Counted from the first letter of the stretch, positions 1 through 7,982 are shown. The stretch: DNA of 37,806 nucleotides from Tepidibacillus decaturensis (GCF_001561915.1 NZ_LSKU01000001.1:1969280-2007085); one strand, 5' to 3'. Program-made: numbers and translations. The notes: a model not told the origin generated them from the letters alone.

Positions 1-135
1 ATATCATAACAAAAAAAGACAACTTTACGCTACGCCTAACCGAAATTCATCTCCCACTTTCACTGGTGCTGGCACACCTTCACGTTTAGAAGTGGGAGAC
101 TTCTTTCGGAGGGAAGTTAAAATTCCATAAAACAT
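1..135 (-). mobile_element. IS200/IS605-like element end (TnpB 3'-end / omega-RNA-like remnant)
   Basis: On the minus strand this stretch folds into a long stem: TCTCCCACT at 50-58 pairs with AGTGGGAGA at 91-99. Inside it is a second hairpin, GGTG at 65-68 with CACC at 75-78, followed by a GATGAATTTCGG-type tail and a T-rich stretch. Such structured ends, just 3' of tnpB and overlapping its guide RNA, are known from IS200/IS605 (IS1341-type) elements. No transposase coding sequence is next to it, so it is either a remnant or a non-autonomous copy. Six-frame translation gives only a short frame with no recognisable domain. Identification is by resemblance only. Confidence 0.45.
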
Positions 136-141
136 TAAAAT

Positions 142-300
142 AAGTTTGTATATTCCATCGCGCTCCGTCATCCGTGCCCTTCTATGAATAAAGATTAAGG
201 AGAGAAAGGCACTTCTGAAGGCACACAAAGTGTACAAGTCGTGCTACACAGCTAAAGCTGCTAGTCACGCTATGTCACAGCTTATGGAATATACAAACCC
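142..300. repeat. Inverted-repeat element A1 (159 bp) with internal structured hairpin
   Basis: A perfect 15-bp terminal inverted repeat, GTTTGTATATTCCAT at 144-158 and its complement at 284-298, bounds the element. Inside the left arm is CGCGCTCCGTCATCC, then a hairpin of GTGCCCTTCT (174-183) with AGAAAGGCAC (203-212). The loop contains ATGAATAA and TAAGGAG. A further stretch of about 60 bp (221-280) holds a second hairpin around AGCTAAAGCT. Element A2 at 11364 has the same arms, the same CTCCGT block and an equivalent hairpin with compensating stem changes. It has no coding capacity. It could be a MITE-like mobile repeat, a structured RNA, or both. Confidence 0.7.
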
Positions 301-341
301 TTAAATGACAAGTGGAGGAAACTTTTACTTTCTTAATCTTT

Positions 342-379
342 AAAAAAGTGAGTTGTCGAACGACAAACTCACTTTTTTG
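342..379. terminator. Bidirectional intrinsic terminator
   Basis: AAAAAAGTGAGTTGTCG pairs with CGACAAACTCACTTTTTT around a short loop, giving an A-tract stem and a T-tract on both strands. The stop codon of yutD lies inside the stem, so it mainly ends the minus-strand yutD transcript. Confidence 0.85.
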
Positions 380-671
380 ATTCCTTTTGCTCGTGCTCCC
401 CATTTTTTGTCTTTTTGAGAATAAAATAGGCACAACCAAAATTACAATATTCAAATAGATACTCTTCAAATGATTCGATTTTCATCTCATGGGATACCCG
501 AGGGTTCTCTCCATAAAACCCTTTAAGGCGCAATTGGTTATAACCCCAATCCCCTACAATATAATCATATTTATCAAGTACTTCACTGTAACGATCACGA
601 AAAGCTTCCGCGTTCCAACCATCTTTATGATTCACAACTAATTCGAATGTATGGCCAAACATGTGTATCAT
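369..671 (-). CDS. yutD: YutD family protein (DUF1027)
   Basis: A 100-residue protein matching the Bacillales YutD family over its whole length. The recognisable core is WNAEAFRDRYSEVLDKYDYI, then VGDWGYNQLRLKGFY, and the C-terminal EYLFEYCNFGCAYFIL with its conserved CNFGC. The function of YutD is not established. It is a small soluble protein with a lysine/glutamate-rich tail. In B. subtilis it lies near lytH (yunA) and yunB, both of which also occur in this window, so this is partly conserved synteny. An AGGAG sequence lies about 12 bases before the chosen ATG; the ATG three codons further in (MFGHTF) is also possible. The stop codon sits inside the terminator stem. Confidence 0.9.
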   Translation of the reverse strand: MIHMFGHTFELVVNHKDGWNAEAFRDRYSEVLDKYDYIVGDWGYNQLRLKGFYGENPRVSHEMKIESFEEYLFEYCNFGCAYFILKKTKNGEHEQKESKK

Positions 672-771
672 ATCTTTTATCGACTCCTGTTGTTTAACTT
701 CTCATTTATTGTAGCATAAAATATTACAAATTGTTAGATTTCTAATCATGGAAAAGATTACACTTCACTTG

Positions 772-800
772 TTGACACTACTCTAAAATTTGACTAAAAT
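772..800 (+). promoter_or_regulatory. SigA-type promoter of the rubrerythrin gene
   Basis: A perfect -35 box TTGACA (772-777), a 17-bp spacer and a -10 box TAAAAT (795-800) lie about 39 bp before the rubrerythrin start codon. An imperfect palindrome TTAGA-TT-TCTAA at 734-745 lies upstream, but its spacing does not match a PerR box. Confidence 0.75.
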
Positions 801-838
801 TACTTTGTAAATAAAAATATATAAAAAGGGTGATAATA

Positions 839-1264
839 ATGGAACTAAAAAATACGAAAACTCTTGAAAACTTAAAAGCTGCATTTGCTGGTGAATCTCA
901 AGCAAATCGCCGTTACCTATACTTCTCAAAAAGAGCAGATGTTGAAGGATTAGCTGATGTTTCTTCCTCTTTCCAACGTATTGCTGATGGTGAAACATCT
1001 CACGCTTTCGGTCATTTCGACATGATCTTGAAATATGGTGGTGGCGACCCTGTAACTGATCTTCCAGTAGGAACAACTGCAGATAACTTAAAATCTGCAA
1101 TTGCCGGTGAAGAATATGAATTCAGTGAAATGTATCCAGGATTTGCAAAAGTTGCTCGTGAAGAAGGTTTTGACGAAATTGCAGAATGGTTTGAAGTAAT
1201 GTCAAAATCTGAAAAAGCACATGCTAACACATTCAAGAAAATTCTTGATCGTTTAAACGACTAA
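839..1264 (+). CDS. rbr: Rubrerythrin, diiron domain only (no rubredoxin domain)
   Basis: A 141-residue four-helix-bundle diiron protein that reduces hydrogen peroxide in the cytoplasm. The ligand motifs visible are GES near residue 19, the ExxH of GETSH (E52, H55), GEEYEF...MYP near 90-100, and the second ExxH in SEKAH (E125, H128). The usual C-terminal rubredoxin domain with its CxxC pairs is absent, so an external electron donor is needed, as in erythrin/sulerythrin-type proteins. The start chosen is the ATG at 839, preceded by AAGGGTGAT; an in-frame GTG three codons earlier lies within the ribosome binding site and is unlikely. It has a near-consensus promoter and is followed by a DUF3501 gene, a common pairing for rubrerythrins. 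Confidence 0.93.
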   Translation: MELKNTKTLENLKAAFAGESQANRRYLYFSKRADVEGLADVSSSFQRIADGETSHAFGHFDMILKYGGGDPVTDLPVGTTADNLKSAIAGEEYEFSEMYPGFAKVAREEGFDEIAEWFEVMSKSEKAHANTFKKILDRLND

Positions 1265-1309
1265 TTTCTATTATAAATACTTATCCTATTCATGTATACT
1301 TAGAAGTGA

Positions 1310-1344
1310 GGACTAGGGCTAATTAACCTAGTCCATTCTTTTAT
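1310..1344 (+). terminator. Terminator or attenuator between rubrerythrin and DUF3501
   Basis: GGACTAGG (1310-1317) pairs with CCTAGTCC (1327-1334), followed by ATTCTTTTAT. The stem is moderate and the T tract broken, so partial read-through into the DUF3501 gene is plausible. Confidence 0.55.
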
Positions 1345-1376
1345 ATGACAAAGTGAAAAGTATAGGAGGTATCTTG

Positions 1377-1960
1377 ATGGCAAAGCTAACGAAAGCCGAT
1401 TTAATTCCATATGCACAATACGTAAATTTACACGAAAAATTTTTAAAAGAAGTGATCGCTGAAAAAAAATGAGAAGGGTTTCGATCAGTGATCGAATGAC
1501 AGGTTTATTTGAATCAAAACTGACCGTATTTTATCAAATTCAGGAAATGATCCGAGCAGAACAAATCACAAACGATACTTACATTGAGGAAATGTTAGAT
1601 GTATATAATGACCTTCTTCCTGAGCCAAATGAATTAACCATGACCTTATTCATTGAAATACCAAATCAACAAGAACTTAGAGAATTTAACAAAACCATTG
1701 TTGGCATTGAAAAAGCAGTTGAACTTGTTTTTGATTCTCACGTCATTACTTCCTACGAACCAGATGCAGAAGATGAGGATGATGAGAAATATACGCAATC
1801 TGTACATTATCTCCACTTCCCATTTTCCGATAGTCAAAAACAAGCCTTCTTAAATACAGACAAGGTCACCTTAAGAGTAAATCATGCCAACTATCAAAGA
1901 GAGACAACCTTATCTAAAGAATTAGTTGCAGAATTACAAAAGCAACTTGCAAATCAATAG
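1377..1960 (+). pseudogene. DUF3501 family protein, interrupted by an apparent -1 frameshift at an A8 run
   Basis: The gene starts at ATG 1377 behind AGGAGG with MAKLTKADLIPYAQYV, the usual start of DUF3501 proteins. It stops after 31 codons at 1470-1472. The rest of the family sequence (VSISDRMTGLFESKLTVFYQ, IQEMIRAEQI, an acidic stretch, and a C-terminal beta-rich part) follows in the next frame from 1469 to 1960. Adding one A to the run at 1462-1469 joins the two into a product of about 194 residues, close to the usual family length. The two frames also overlap as ATGA, so coupled translation of two pieces is formally possible, but the second piece has no ribosome binding site. DUF3501 genes often accompany rubrerythrin; biochemical function is unknown. 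Five genes in this window share this kind of break. Confidence 0.8.
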
Positions 1961-1989
1961 AAAGATTTTTCTTTTACCAAGCAGTAGTG

Positions 1990-2038
1990 TCATCCAACTA
2001 GTTGGCGCTTTCCAATTAGTTGGATGATTTTATTTTTT
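1990..2038 (+). terminator. Intrinsic terminator after the DUF3501 gene
   Basis: ATCCAACTAGTTGG (1992-2005) pairs with CCAATTAGTTGGAT (2012-2025) and is followed by a T-rich tract containing TTTTTT, about 30 bp past the DUF3501 stop. Confidence 0.85.
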
Positions 2039-2147
2039 AGTAAAATCTAAGTTTAAAAGCACTTTATAGGCCATCATACCAGTCCTTCTAAAAAAAATCG
2101 AATACATATATTGTACGAACAAAATGATTAGGGAAGGCTTGGTTTGC

Positions 2148-2783
2148 ATGAAAACCATCTATATCCTGTTTTTAGGCGGTTATGACCCGATGTCATGGAT
2201 CATAAAAATGGTGACTAAAGCTCCTTATGTCCATTCCATTCTTGCCCTAGATTCCAAACTGACTGAGCTTTATAGCTATAATTTGAAAATCAGAATAAAA
2301 AATAGAAGATTATCCTACCAAAATGGTTTTATTGTGGAACAAATAGATCAATATCAAAAGAACTTGCCCTATTGGTTGTATCGAGTGAAGGTTACAAATC
2401 AACAATATAAAAAAATAGCGAAACTGATTTACTACTTTAAAAATAACCCTGATGTAACTTCTTATCATATTAAAGGAGCACTTGGATTTATGTTCCCTAT
2501 ACTATGGAAACATGTGAATAAACGAAAAAAATACACCTTTACTTGCTCGGAATTTATTGCCTATATGCTGCAAACAAGTCATGTCGTATCTTTTGATAAA
2601 CCAATCTACCAAATATCACCTAAGGATATTATCCAGACAAACAAATTAAAGTTTTTAGGAAATGGGAAGATTGGCAACTTAAGCAACAGAGGGGATATCA
2701 TCGTATTAGGGATTATTTTACTACTGATTCGCCATTTTCTTATCATTTGGCAAGGTCAAACTAATCAATCCAGAAACAACTAA
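2148..2783 (+). CDS. Membrane-anchored papain-fold (YiiX/NlpC-P60-like) amidase or peptidase
   Basis: A 211-residue protein of the permuted papain-like type. After an N-terminal beta strand with GGYDPMSWIIKMVTK comes the His-containing APYVHSILALD near residue 30, then a Cys-containing FTCSEFIAYML near residue 130. This His-before-Cys order is typical of YiiX/YebB-like hydrolases. The C-terminus (GDIIVLGIILLLIRHFLIIW) looks like a membrane segment. Substrate is unknown; lipids, peptidoglycan and peptides are all possible in this fold. The start at 2148 is supported by AGGGAAGG ten bases upstream; an ATG 24 bp earlier lacks one. Its last 63 bp overlap the end of the convergent MFS gene, and no terminator is visible between them. 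Confidence 0.7.
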   Translation: MKTIYILFLGGYDPMSWIIKMVTKAPYVHSILALDSKLTELYSYNLKIRIKNRRLSYQNGFIVEQIDQYQKNLPYWLYRVKVTNQQYKKIAKLIYYFKNNPDVTSYHIKGALGFMFPILWKHVNKRKKYTFTCSEFIAYMLQTSHVVSFDKPIYQISPKDIIQTNKLKFLGNGKIGNLSNRGDIIVLGIILLLIRHFLIIWQGQTNQSRNN

Positions 2784-3929
2784 AATCCAACTTAAGAGTT
2801 TTAAAACAAAGGTTAATCCACTTTCCGAAGATGCAGCATGGTCGACAAAATATCCTAATGCGGTCGCTCCAATCCCAGCTGCACCAATCGCAAAGCCAAT
2901 CATTAATCCTGAAGCCATCCCTACTTTTCCTGGAATAAGCTCTTGCCCAAAGACCACGGTTACGGCAAAGGAGGAAAATAAGATAAAACCTAAAAAGCCA
3001 ACTACAACCATGGCGATGATTCCTTCTACGTACGGTAAGAGAAAAAGGAATGGAATCGCAAGCAGCAATGAAGCGTTAACCACGGTCTTTTTGCCTAGAT
3101 AGTCAGCGATTGGCCCTCCAGCTAAGGTTCCTAAAGCACCAAACAATAAAAAGATAAAGGTATAAACACTTGCTTGGTCAATCGTCATTTTCGATACATT
3201 GATATAGTATAATGGAAGAAAGGTCGTGACCCCGATTGTAATCCAAGACCGCATCGTCACAACAAAAACAAGTAGAAGCAAGAATAAAGGTTGGTCTTTA
3301 CCCTTTATTTCTTTTACTGATCGTTGTTGACTTATGCGTTTTTCTTTCATCCAAGGTCTTAAAATCCATAGTAAGTAGGCCGCTAACACAGCTGGAATTA
3401 AAAAGAATGGTGTCCCTTTTACCCCCATCGTGGATAAAAACAATGGGATCATTAACGGACCCAATGCCTGTCCACCATTGCCACCTACTTGGAAAATCGA
3501 TTGTGCTAGTCCTTTCCCTTTACCTGCAGCCAAATGGGCTCCACGACTTGCCTCAGGATGAAAGGCAGCTGAACCAAGACCACTTAATCCAACAAAGAAT
3601 AACAGCCAGACATAGGATGGGGCAACGGCAATACCTGACAAGCCTAGACCGGTGAAGAACACCCCTAGTGGCAATAACCATAATAACGGTTTACGATCAG
3701 AAAGGTAACCAAAAACGGGTTGAACCAACGAAGAAGTAACATTTGCTACCATAATAATGAGTCCAGATTGTGTATAAGATAGATCAAACTCAATGATTAA
3801 AATAGGAATTAAAGCCGGTAGTACTGACGTCATTAAATCGTTAAGCATATGACCTAAGCTAATGATCAATAAAGGAACCCGATTACTCGCTAAAAGCCTC
3901 TTAGTTTGTACCGATGTGGCTGTTTCCAT
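2721..3929 (-). CDS. MFS exporter, fosmidomycin-resistance (Fsr) type
   Basis: A 402-residue, 12-helix major facilitator. The N-terminal half has SLGHMLNDLMTSVLPALIPI and GLIIMVANVTSSLVQPVFGY followed by LSDRKP, the signature loop between helices 2 and 3. The FHPEASRGAHLAAGKGKG segment is typical of the Fsr subgroup. A central basic cytoplasmic loop (PWMKEKRISQQRSVKEIKGK) separates the two halves. Members export small drugs or metabolites by proton exchange; the actual substrate cannot be read from sequence. The start is the ATG at 3929 behind AGAGGGGA; an in-frame start 16 codons upstream adds an implausible charged leader. It is transcribed alone and overlaps the tail of the convergent amidase gene. 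Confidence 0.82.
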   Translation of the reverse strand: METATSVQTKRLLASNRVPLLIISLGHMLNDLMTSVLPALIPILIIEFDLSYTQSGLIIMVANVTSSLVQPVFGYLSDRKPLLWLLPLGVFFTGLGLSGIAVAPSYVWLLFFVGLSGLGSAAFHPEASRGAHLAAGKGKGLAQSIFQVGGNGGQALGPLMIPLFLSTMGVKGTPFFLIPAVLAAYLLWILRPWMKEKRISQQRSVKEIKGKDQPLFLLLLVFVVTMRSWITIGVTTFLPLYYINVSKMTIDQASVYTFIFLLFGALGTLAGGPIADYLGKKTVVNASLLLAIPFLFLLPYVEGIIAMVVVGFLGFILFSSFAVTVVFGQELIPGKVGMASGLMIGFAIGAAGIGATALGYFVDHAASSESGLTFVLKLLSWILVVSGLISLTLPNDKKMANQ

Positions 3930-4039
3930 TTCACAGTTTCCCCTCTCGTATACTCTCTTGTTTCTTTCTTTTCTCAAATTAACTATACTTCAAACTATAT
4001 TTCAAAATAGGCTCTCGATTTCCGTTCCTTAACCCTGCT

Positions 4040-4855
4040 TTAACTATGTTTACCGAAGTAAAATCGTTTTCCTGCAATGACTAGGATCAAAATTAGTACA
4101 CTGGTTAAGACAATCGTTCCCCCAGTAGCCAAATTAAAAAAATACGAGAACAAGATTCCGATAATCACAGATAACAAGGAAAAAATAACGGCATACATTA
4201 ACGCTTTTCTAAAACTATTAGCTATTTGCAAACTTGCAGCGACTGGTATCGTCATCAATGAAGAAACCAATAATATCCCCACGACCCTCATCGATAAGGA
4301 AATCGTCAAGGCCACAAGAATAATAAAAATCGTATTGATAAAACGATGAGGTATCCCACTTAGTCTTGCAGCTTCCTCATCAAACGAGAGATAGAATAAT
4401 TCTTTAAAAAAGAAATAGATCGCTAATAGTATAATAAATCCAACAATAGCTATCGTAAATAGGTCTTTTCCTGAAACAGCCATTACACTCCCAAATAAAT
4501 AACCAAATAGATCAACATTTGTACCACTTACTAAGCTAATGAGCACAACTGCCAGTCCGATTCCAGTCGATAGCATAATCGGAATCGCCAATTCTTCATA
4601 GGAACGGTATAATTTACGTAACTTTTCAATTCCTAATGCAGCCAACACCGCAAAAATCATACCTGATAAAACAGGATAAATCCCACCTAAAATCCCGGCT
4701 GCTACCCCTGCTAGTGTAACGTGAGATAAGGTATCTCCAATTAAAGATAATCTTCGTAGCACGATAAATACACCAATCACCGGACTGATCACACCAATTA
4801 AAATTCCAGCTAAAAAAGCCCGTTGCATAAAATCATACTGTAATATTTCTAACAT
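4040..4855 (-). CDS. znuB: Zinc ABC transporter permease ZnuB/AdcB
   Basis: A 271-residue ABC-3 family permease with about eight membrane helices, forming the membrane channel for zinc uptake. It starts MLEILQYDFMQRAFLAGILI and has the family's RRLSLIGDTLSHVTLAGVA segment near residues 34-52 and DEEAARLSGIP near 160, which contacts the ATPase. It is the last gene of znuA-znuC-znuB, 44 bp after znuC, behind GAAGGAG. The metal is assigned as zinc rather than manganese from the His-rich binding protein and the Zur boxes of the operon. Confidence 0.9.
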   Translation of the reverse strand: MLEILQYDFMQRAFLAGILIGVISPVIGVFIVLRRLSLIGDTLSHVTLAGVAAGILGGIYPVLSGMIFAVLAALGIEKLRKLYRSYEELAIPIMLSTGIGLAVVLISLVSGTNVDLFGYLFGSVMAVSGKDLFTIAIVGFIILLAIYFFFKELFYLSFDEEAARLSGIPHRFINTIFIILVALTISLSMRVVGILLVSSLMTIPVAASLQIANSFRKALMYAVIFSLLSVIIGILFSYFFNLATGGTIVLTSVLILILVIAGKRFYFGKHS

Positions 4856-4899
4856 CTCTCTACTCCTTCATATGGTGGTGATGAGTGACAAGACTCATT

Positions 4900-5625
4900 T
4901 CAGAACCATAAGTTTTTTTCCAATATTCCTCGTTGCATTTCAAACTCATGGGGCGTTCCATGGAAAAATAATTTTTTATTTAAACAGGCCAACTTCGTCA
5001 CTTTCTCCGTTACCATCCCTATATCATGAGAAACTAACATTAAAGTCATTCCTAGTTCCCTATTCAGTTTTCCCATCAATTGATAAAACTTTTGCACAGA
5101 CTCTGTATCCACTCCAACTGTTGGTTCGTCTAGAATTAATATTTTGGGTTCACTTACGATTGCCCTGGCAATAAATACTCTTTGTTGCTGTCCGCCAGAT
5201 AATTTGGCGATATTTCGTTTTGCATACTCTTCTAAACCAACTTGTTCTAAAGCTTCCATTACTTTATTTTTATCTTGCCTCGTTAACCTTTTAAATAAGC
5301 CAACTTTTCCATACAGACCTGTTTCAACGATTTCTTCCACAGTTGCAGGAAATCCTCTGTTAAAACTATTGGCCTTTTGGGAAACATAGCCAATTTTTGG
5401 CCAATCTTTAAACGTTTTAATCGGCATACCGAATAATTTGACTTCACCAGATGTAGGTTCTAATAAACCTAAGATGATTTTTAATAAGGTAGATTTTCCT
5501 GAACCATTAGGCCCTACTAACCCAACAAAATCGCCTTCCATCACTTTCAAATTGACATGTTTTAAAACATGTTGCTCACCATATCGAAAAGAAAGCTCTT
5601 TTACTTCAATGATTGGTTCATTCAT
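4900..5625 (-). CDS. znuC: Zinc ABC transporter ATP-binding protein ZnuC/AdcC
   Basis: A 241-residue ATPase that powers zinc import. Visible motifs are Walker A GPNGSGKST near residue 37, the Q-loop in VSQKANSFNRGFP, the signature LSGGQQQR near 143, Walker B LILDEPTVGVD near 163 and the switch His in LVSHD near 199. Its start codon directly follows the znuA stop (TAG-ATG), so translation is probably coupled. Family members with this VSQKA..FNRGFP stretch serve zinc and manganese uptake systems. Confidence 0.93.
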   Translation of the reverse strand: MNEPIIEVKELSFRYGEQHVLKHVNLKVMEGDFVGLVGPNGSGKSTLLKIILGLLEPTSGEVKLFGMPIKTFKDWPKIGYVSQKANSFNRGFPATVEEIVETGLYGKVGLFKRLTRQDKNKVMEALEQVGLEEYAKRNIAKLSGGQQQRVFIARAIVSEPKILILDEPTVGVDTESVQKFYQLMGKLNRELGMTLMLVSHDIGMVTEKVTKLACLNKKLFFHGTPHEFEMQRGILEKNLWF

Positions 5626-6588
5626 CTATTTCACTCCCAAAGCAATCTTTAACACCTCAAGATTTTTCTTCATGATCGATAAATAATCTTCACCACGTTC
5701 TAGTTCATCCTTCGTTAATCCTTCTAATGGATTTAATTCTAACCTTTGAGCACCGATTTCAGCCATAATCGTTTTAGCATATTTTGATTCAACCAATGGT
5801 TCAAATAAGATGTATTTGATGTTAAGTTCTTTTGCTTTCTTTATAATATTCGCCATTTCTTTTGGGCTTGGCTCATCCGAAGTAGATAATCCAGCAATAG
5901 AAACTTGATTTAAACCATAGCGTTCAGCAAGGTATCCAAAAGCCGCATGAGAAACAAAGATATCCTTGCTAGGTGTTTTTTCCAAGGTGTGTTGATAAGC
6001 TTGATCCAAATCGAGCAAAGCTTGTTTTAATTGCTGAAAATTGCCTTCATACTCTGCTTGGTGATCAGAGTCAATTTTAACCAATGCCTCTTTTATTTGT
6101 TCTGCTTGAGAAATTGCATTGACTGGATTCAGCCAAACATGTGGATCTAAACCCTTTCCATGTTCATTTTTTTGTCCCTGTTCATCTGTATGCTCATCTT
6201 CAGTCGTAAGAAATTCGATCTGCTTCGTAGAATCGACAACTTCAACTTTTTCTTTTATATCATCCACTAGATTCCCTAACCATGGTTCAAATCCCCCACC
6301 ATTATAAACAAATAGATCTGCTTGATTTAATTGGGCGATTTGTTTTGGCGTTAATTCAAAATCATGAGGTTCTACCCCAGGAGGAATGAGATTTGTAACC
6401 TCTACATGGTCTCCCCCTATTTTTTTAGCAAAATCAGCAAGAACATAAAAACTCGTATAAACTGTAACCTTTTGATCTTGATCAACACCCTGATTTTGAT
6501 TATTCTCTTGATTTTTATTTACATTGGCACAGCCAACAAATGATAAAATAAATACCAATATCATCAAAGCCACAAATAACTTTTTCAT
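5626..6588 (-). CDS. znuA: Zinc-binding lipoprotein ZnuA/AdcA
   Basis: A 320-residue extracellular solute-binding protein anchored as a lipoprotein. A hydrophobic leader ends in the lipobox FVGC with Cys at residue 20. The cluster A-I fold is shown by YTSFYVLADFAKKIGGDHVE, then PPGVEPHDFELTP with the first zinc His, a mobile acidic/His loop (EDEHTDEQGQKNEHGKGLDP) and HVWLNP with the second. The third His lies in VSHAAFGYLAERYGL and the final acid in the ISTSDEPSP-like region. The His/acid-rich loop is typical of zinc rather than manganese binders. It is the first gene of the operon, and Zur boxes precede it. Confidence 0.93.
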   Translation of the reverse strand: MKKLFVALMILVFILSFVGCANVNKNQENNQNQGVDQDQKVTVYTSFYVLADFAKKIGGDHVEVTNLIPPGVEPHDFELTPKQIAQLNQADLFVYNGGGFEPWLGNLVDDIKEKVEVVDSTKQIEFLTTEDEHTDEQGQKNEHGKGLDPHVWLNPVNAISQAEQIKEALVKIDSDHQAEYEGNFQQLKQALLDLDQAYQHTLEKTPSKDIFVSHAAFGYLAERYGLNQVSIAGLSTSDEPSPKEMANIIKKAKELNIKYILFEPLVESKYAKTIMAEIGAQRLELNPLEGLTKDELERGEDYLSIMKKNLEVLKIALGVK

Positions 6589-6605
6589 GATTTATCCCCT
6601 TTCAT

Positions 6606-6677
6606 AAATCGTAATCATTCTTATTTAACATATCCCATTATAATATGTTTCATTAAATATGTAAATCGTAATGATTT
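6606..6677 (-). promoter_or_regulatory. znuACB promoter with two Zur boxes
   Basis: On the minus strand, -35 TTTACA (6665-6660), a 17-bp spacer and -10 TATAAT (6642-6637) form a good SigA promoter. Two copies of the B. subtilis-type Zur operator core, AAATCGTAATGATTT (6663-6677) and AAATCGTAATCATTC (6606-6620), overlap the -35 side and lie just downstream of the start. Zinc-loaded Zur would block polymerase at both positions. Confidence 0.85.
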
Positions 6678-6782
6678 GGATTTAAACTATTTTTCAACTT
6701 TCTATGATACAATAATTTGAACGATTCTGAATTTATGTATACACTATTCATATAGAATTTAACCAGGCAAGGGGGAACATTC

Positions 6783-7982
6783 ATGGAAAAAATGCTTCAA
6801 ATTAAAGGGCACATTATTCGTGACGATATTTTAAAACGAATTGATGCTTCTTGTGTCCAATATAATGGTACCTATCGGGTTCTCGAACTGATTGTAGGAA
6901 AAGCAGTTGATGATTTATCATCTGCAAAAATAGCCATTGAGATCAGTGAAGAAGGCTTTAATTTAATATTAAACGAATTAACCAACTTAGGTGTAACAAT
7001 TCCCACAACTGAGGTTCATGCCAAACTTAAGCCTAGCGAAAAAGATAAAACTGTACCTGATGATTTCTATTCCACTACGAATCATCCCACAGAAATATTC
7101 CTAGAAGGTAAATGGATCAAGGCGCAAAATCAGCGTATGGATGCCGTTTTAGTTGTAAAAAATGACGAAGTGTTCTGTACAAAGTTACGCGATGTAAAAA
7201 AAGGCGATCTCATTGTATGTGGTTCTGAAGGTGTCCGTATTTTGCAAGAAAAGAATGGCTCAGATGAACACGAATTCGCTTTTATGATTAACGACGTTAG
7301 CTCGGAACGTCGCGTTGAACTGGTTGTAAAGAAACTAGCTGAAGAAATGAAAGCGATTAAAGCAAATAATGGTAAAATCGTTGTTGTTGCTGGCCCTGTC
7401 GTTATTCATACAGGTGGAATGGATGCCTTTCAAGATATGATTCGTAAAGGGTACATTTCTGGTTTGTTATCAGGAAATGCCCTCGCCGTCCACGATATTG
7501 AGCGAGATTTGTTCGGCACCTCCTTAGGTGTCGATTTAGATACAGGTAAAGTGGTTAAAGGCGGCCATAAAAACCACATGCGAGCCATCAATGCTGTAAA
7601 TAAATCAGGAAGTATAAGTCAGGCTGTACAAGATGGTACGATCAAAAGCGGTATTATGTATGAATTAGTGAACCATCAAGTGCCCTTTGTTTTGGCCGGT
7701 TCGATCCGCGACGATGGGCCTCTTCCTGATACCATCATGGATCTTATTAAAGCACAAGAAGCTTACGCCGATATGGTAAAGGATGCGGAAATGGTGATTA
7801 TGCTATCTACCATGTTGCATTCGATTGGAACAGGCAATATGTTGCCTAGTTGGGTAAAAACGGTGTGTGTAGACATTAACCCTGCCGTCGTCGCCAAATT
7901 AGTAGACCGTGGCTCTGCCCAGGCAAAAGGGGTTGTTACCGATGTTGGATTATTCTTAACCCTATTAAACCAACAACTTTAA
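6783..7982 (+). CDS. TIGR00300 (LOR/SDH domain) family protein, ornithine cyclodeaminase-like
   Basis: A 399-residue protein of the TIGR00300 family. The N-terminal 100 residues form the small alpha/beta domain (IKGHIIRDDILKRIDASC, IEISEEGFNLILNEL). The middle has the NHPTEIFLEGKWIKAQNQRM strip, and the C-terminal half is a Rossmann-like domain with KIVVVAGPVVIHTGG, then GLLSGNALAVHDIERDLFGT and VLAGSIRDDGPLPD. Family members in methanogens were shown to be NAD-dependent ornithine cyclodeaminases, and the same domain forms the C-terminal half of cyanobacterial AgrE. The likely reaction is L-ornithine to L-proline plus ammonia, but this has not been tested for the bacterial branch. Start: ATG behind AAGGGGG. 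larB and larC follow on the same strand after 120 bp. Confidence 0.82.
   Translation: MEKMLQIKGHIIRDDILKRIDASCVQYNGTYRVLELIVGKAVDDLSSAKIAIEISEEGFNLILNELTNLGVTIPTTEVHAKLKPSEKDKTVPDDFYSTTNHPTEIFLEGKWIKAQNQRMDAVLVVKNDEVFCTKLRDVKKGDLIVCGSEGVRILQEKNGSDEHEFAFMINDVSSERRVELVVKKLAEEMKAIKANNGKIVVVAGPVVIHTGGMDAFQDMIRKGYISGLLSGNALAVHDIERDLFGTSLGVDLDTGKVVKGGHKNHMRAINAVNKSGSISQAVQDGTIKSGIMYELVNHQVPFVLAGSIRDDGPLPDTIMDLIKAQEAYADMVKDAEMVIMLSTMLHSIGTGNMLPSWVKTVCVDINPAVVAKLVDRGSAQAKGVVTDVGLFLTLLNQQL

Noticed and set aside
25-237. A 70-codon open frame on the minus strand as a protein gene
   Set aside because: It runs across the IS-like end and one arm of repeat A1, has no ribosome site and no recognisable domain.
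142-300. A1 as a CRISPR-type repeat
   Set aside because: There is only one inverted-repeat pair per locus, with no array of regular spacers and no cas genes.
734-745. TTAGA-TT-TCTAA palindrome as a PerR operator for rubrerythrin
   Set aside because: PerR boxes are 7-1-7 palindromes; the spacing here is 5-2-5, and it lies well upstream of the -35 box.
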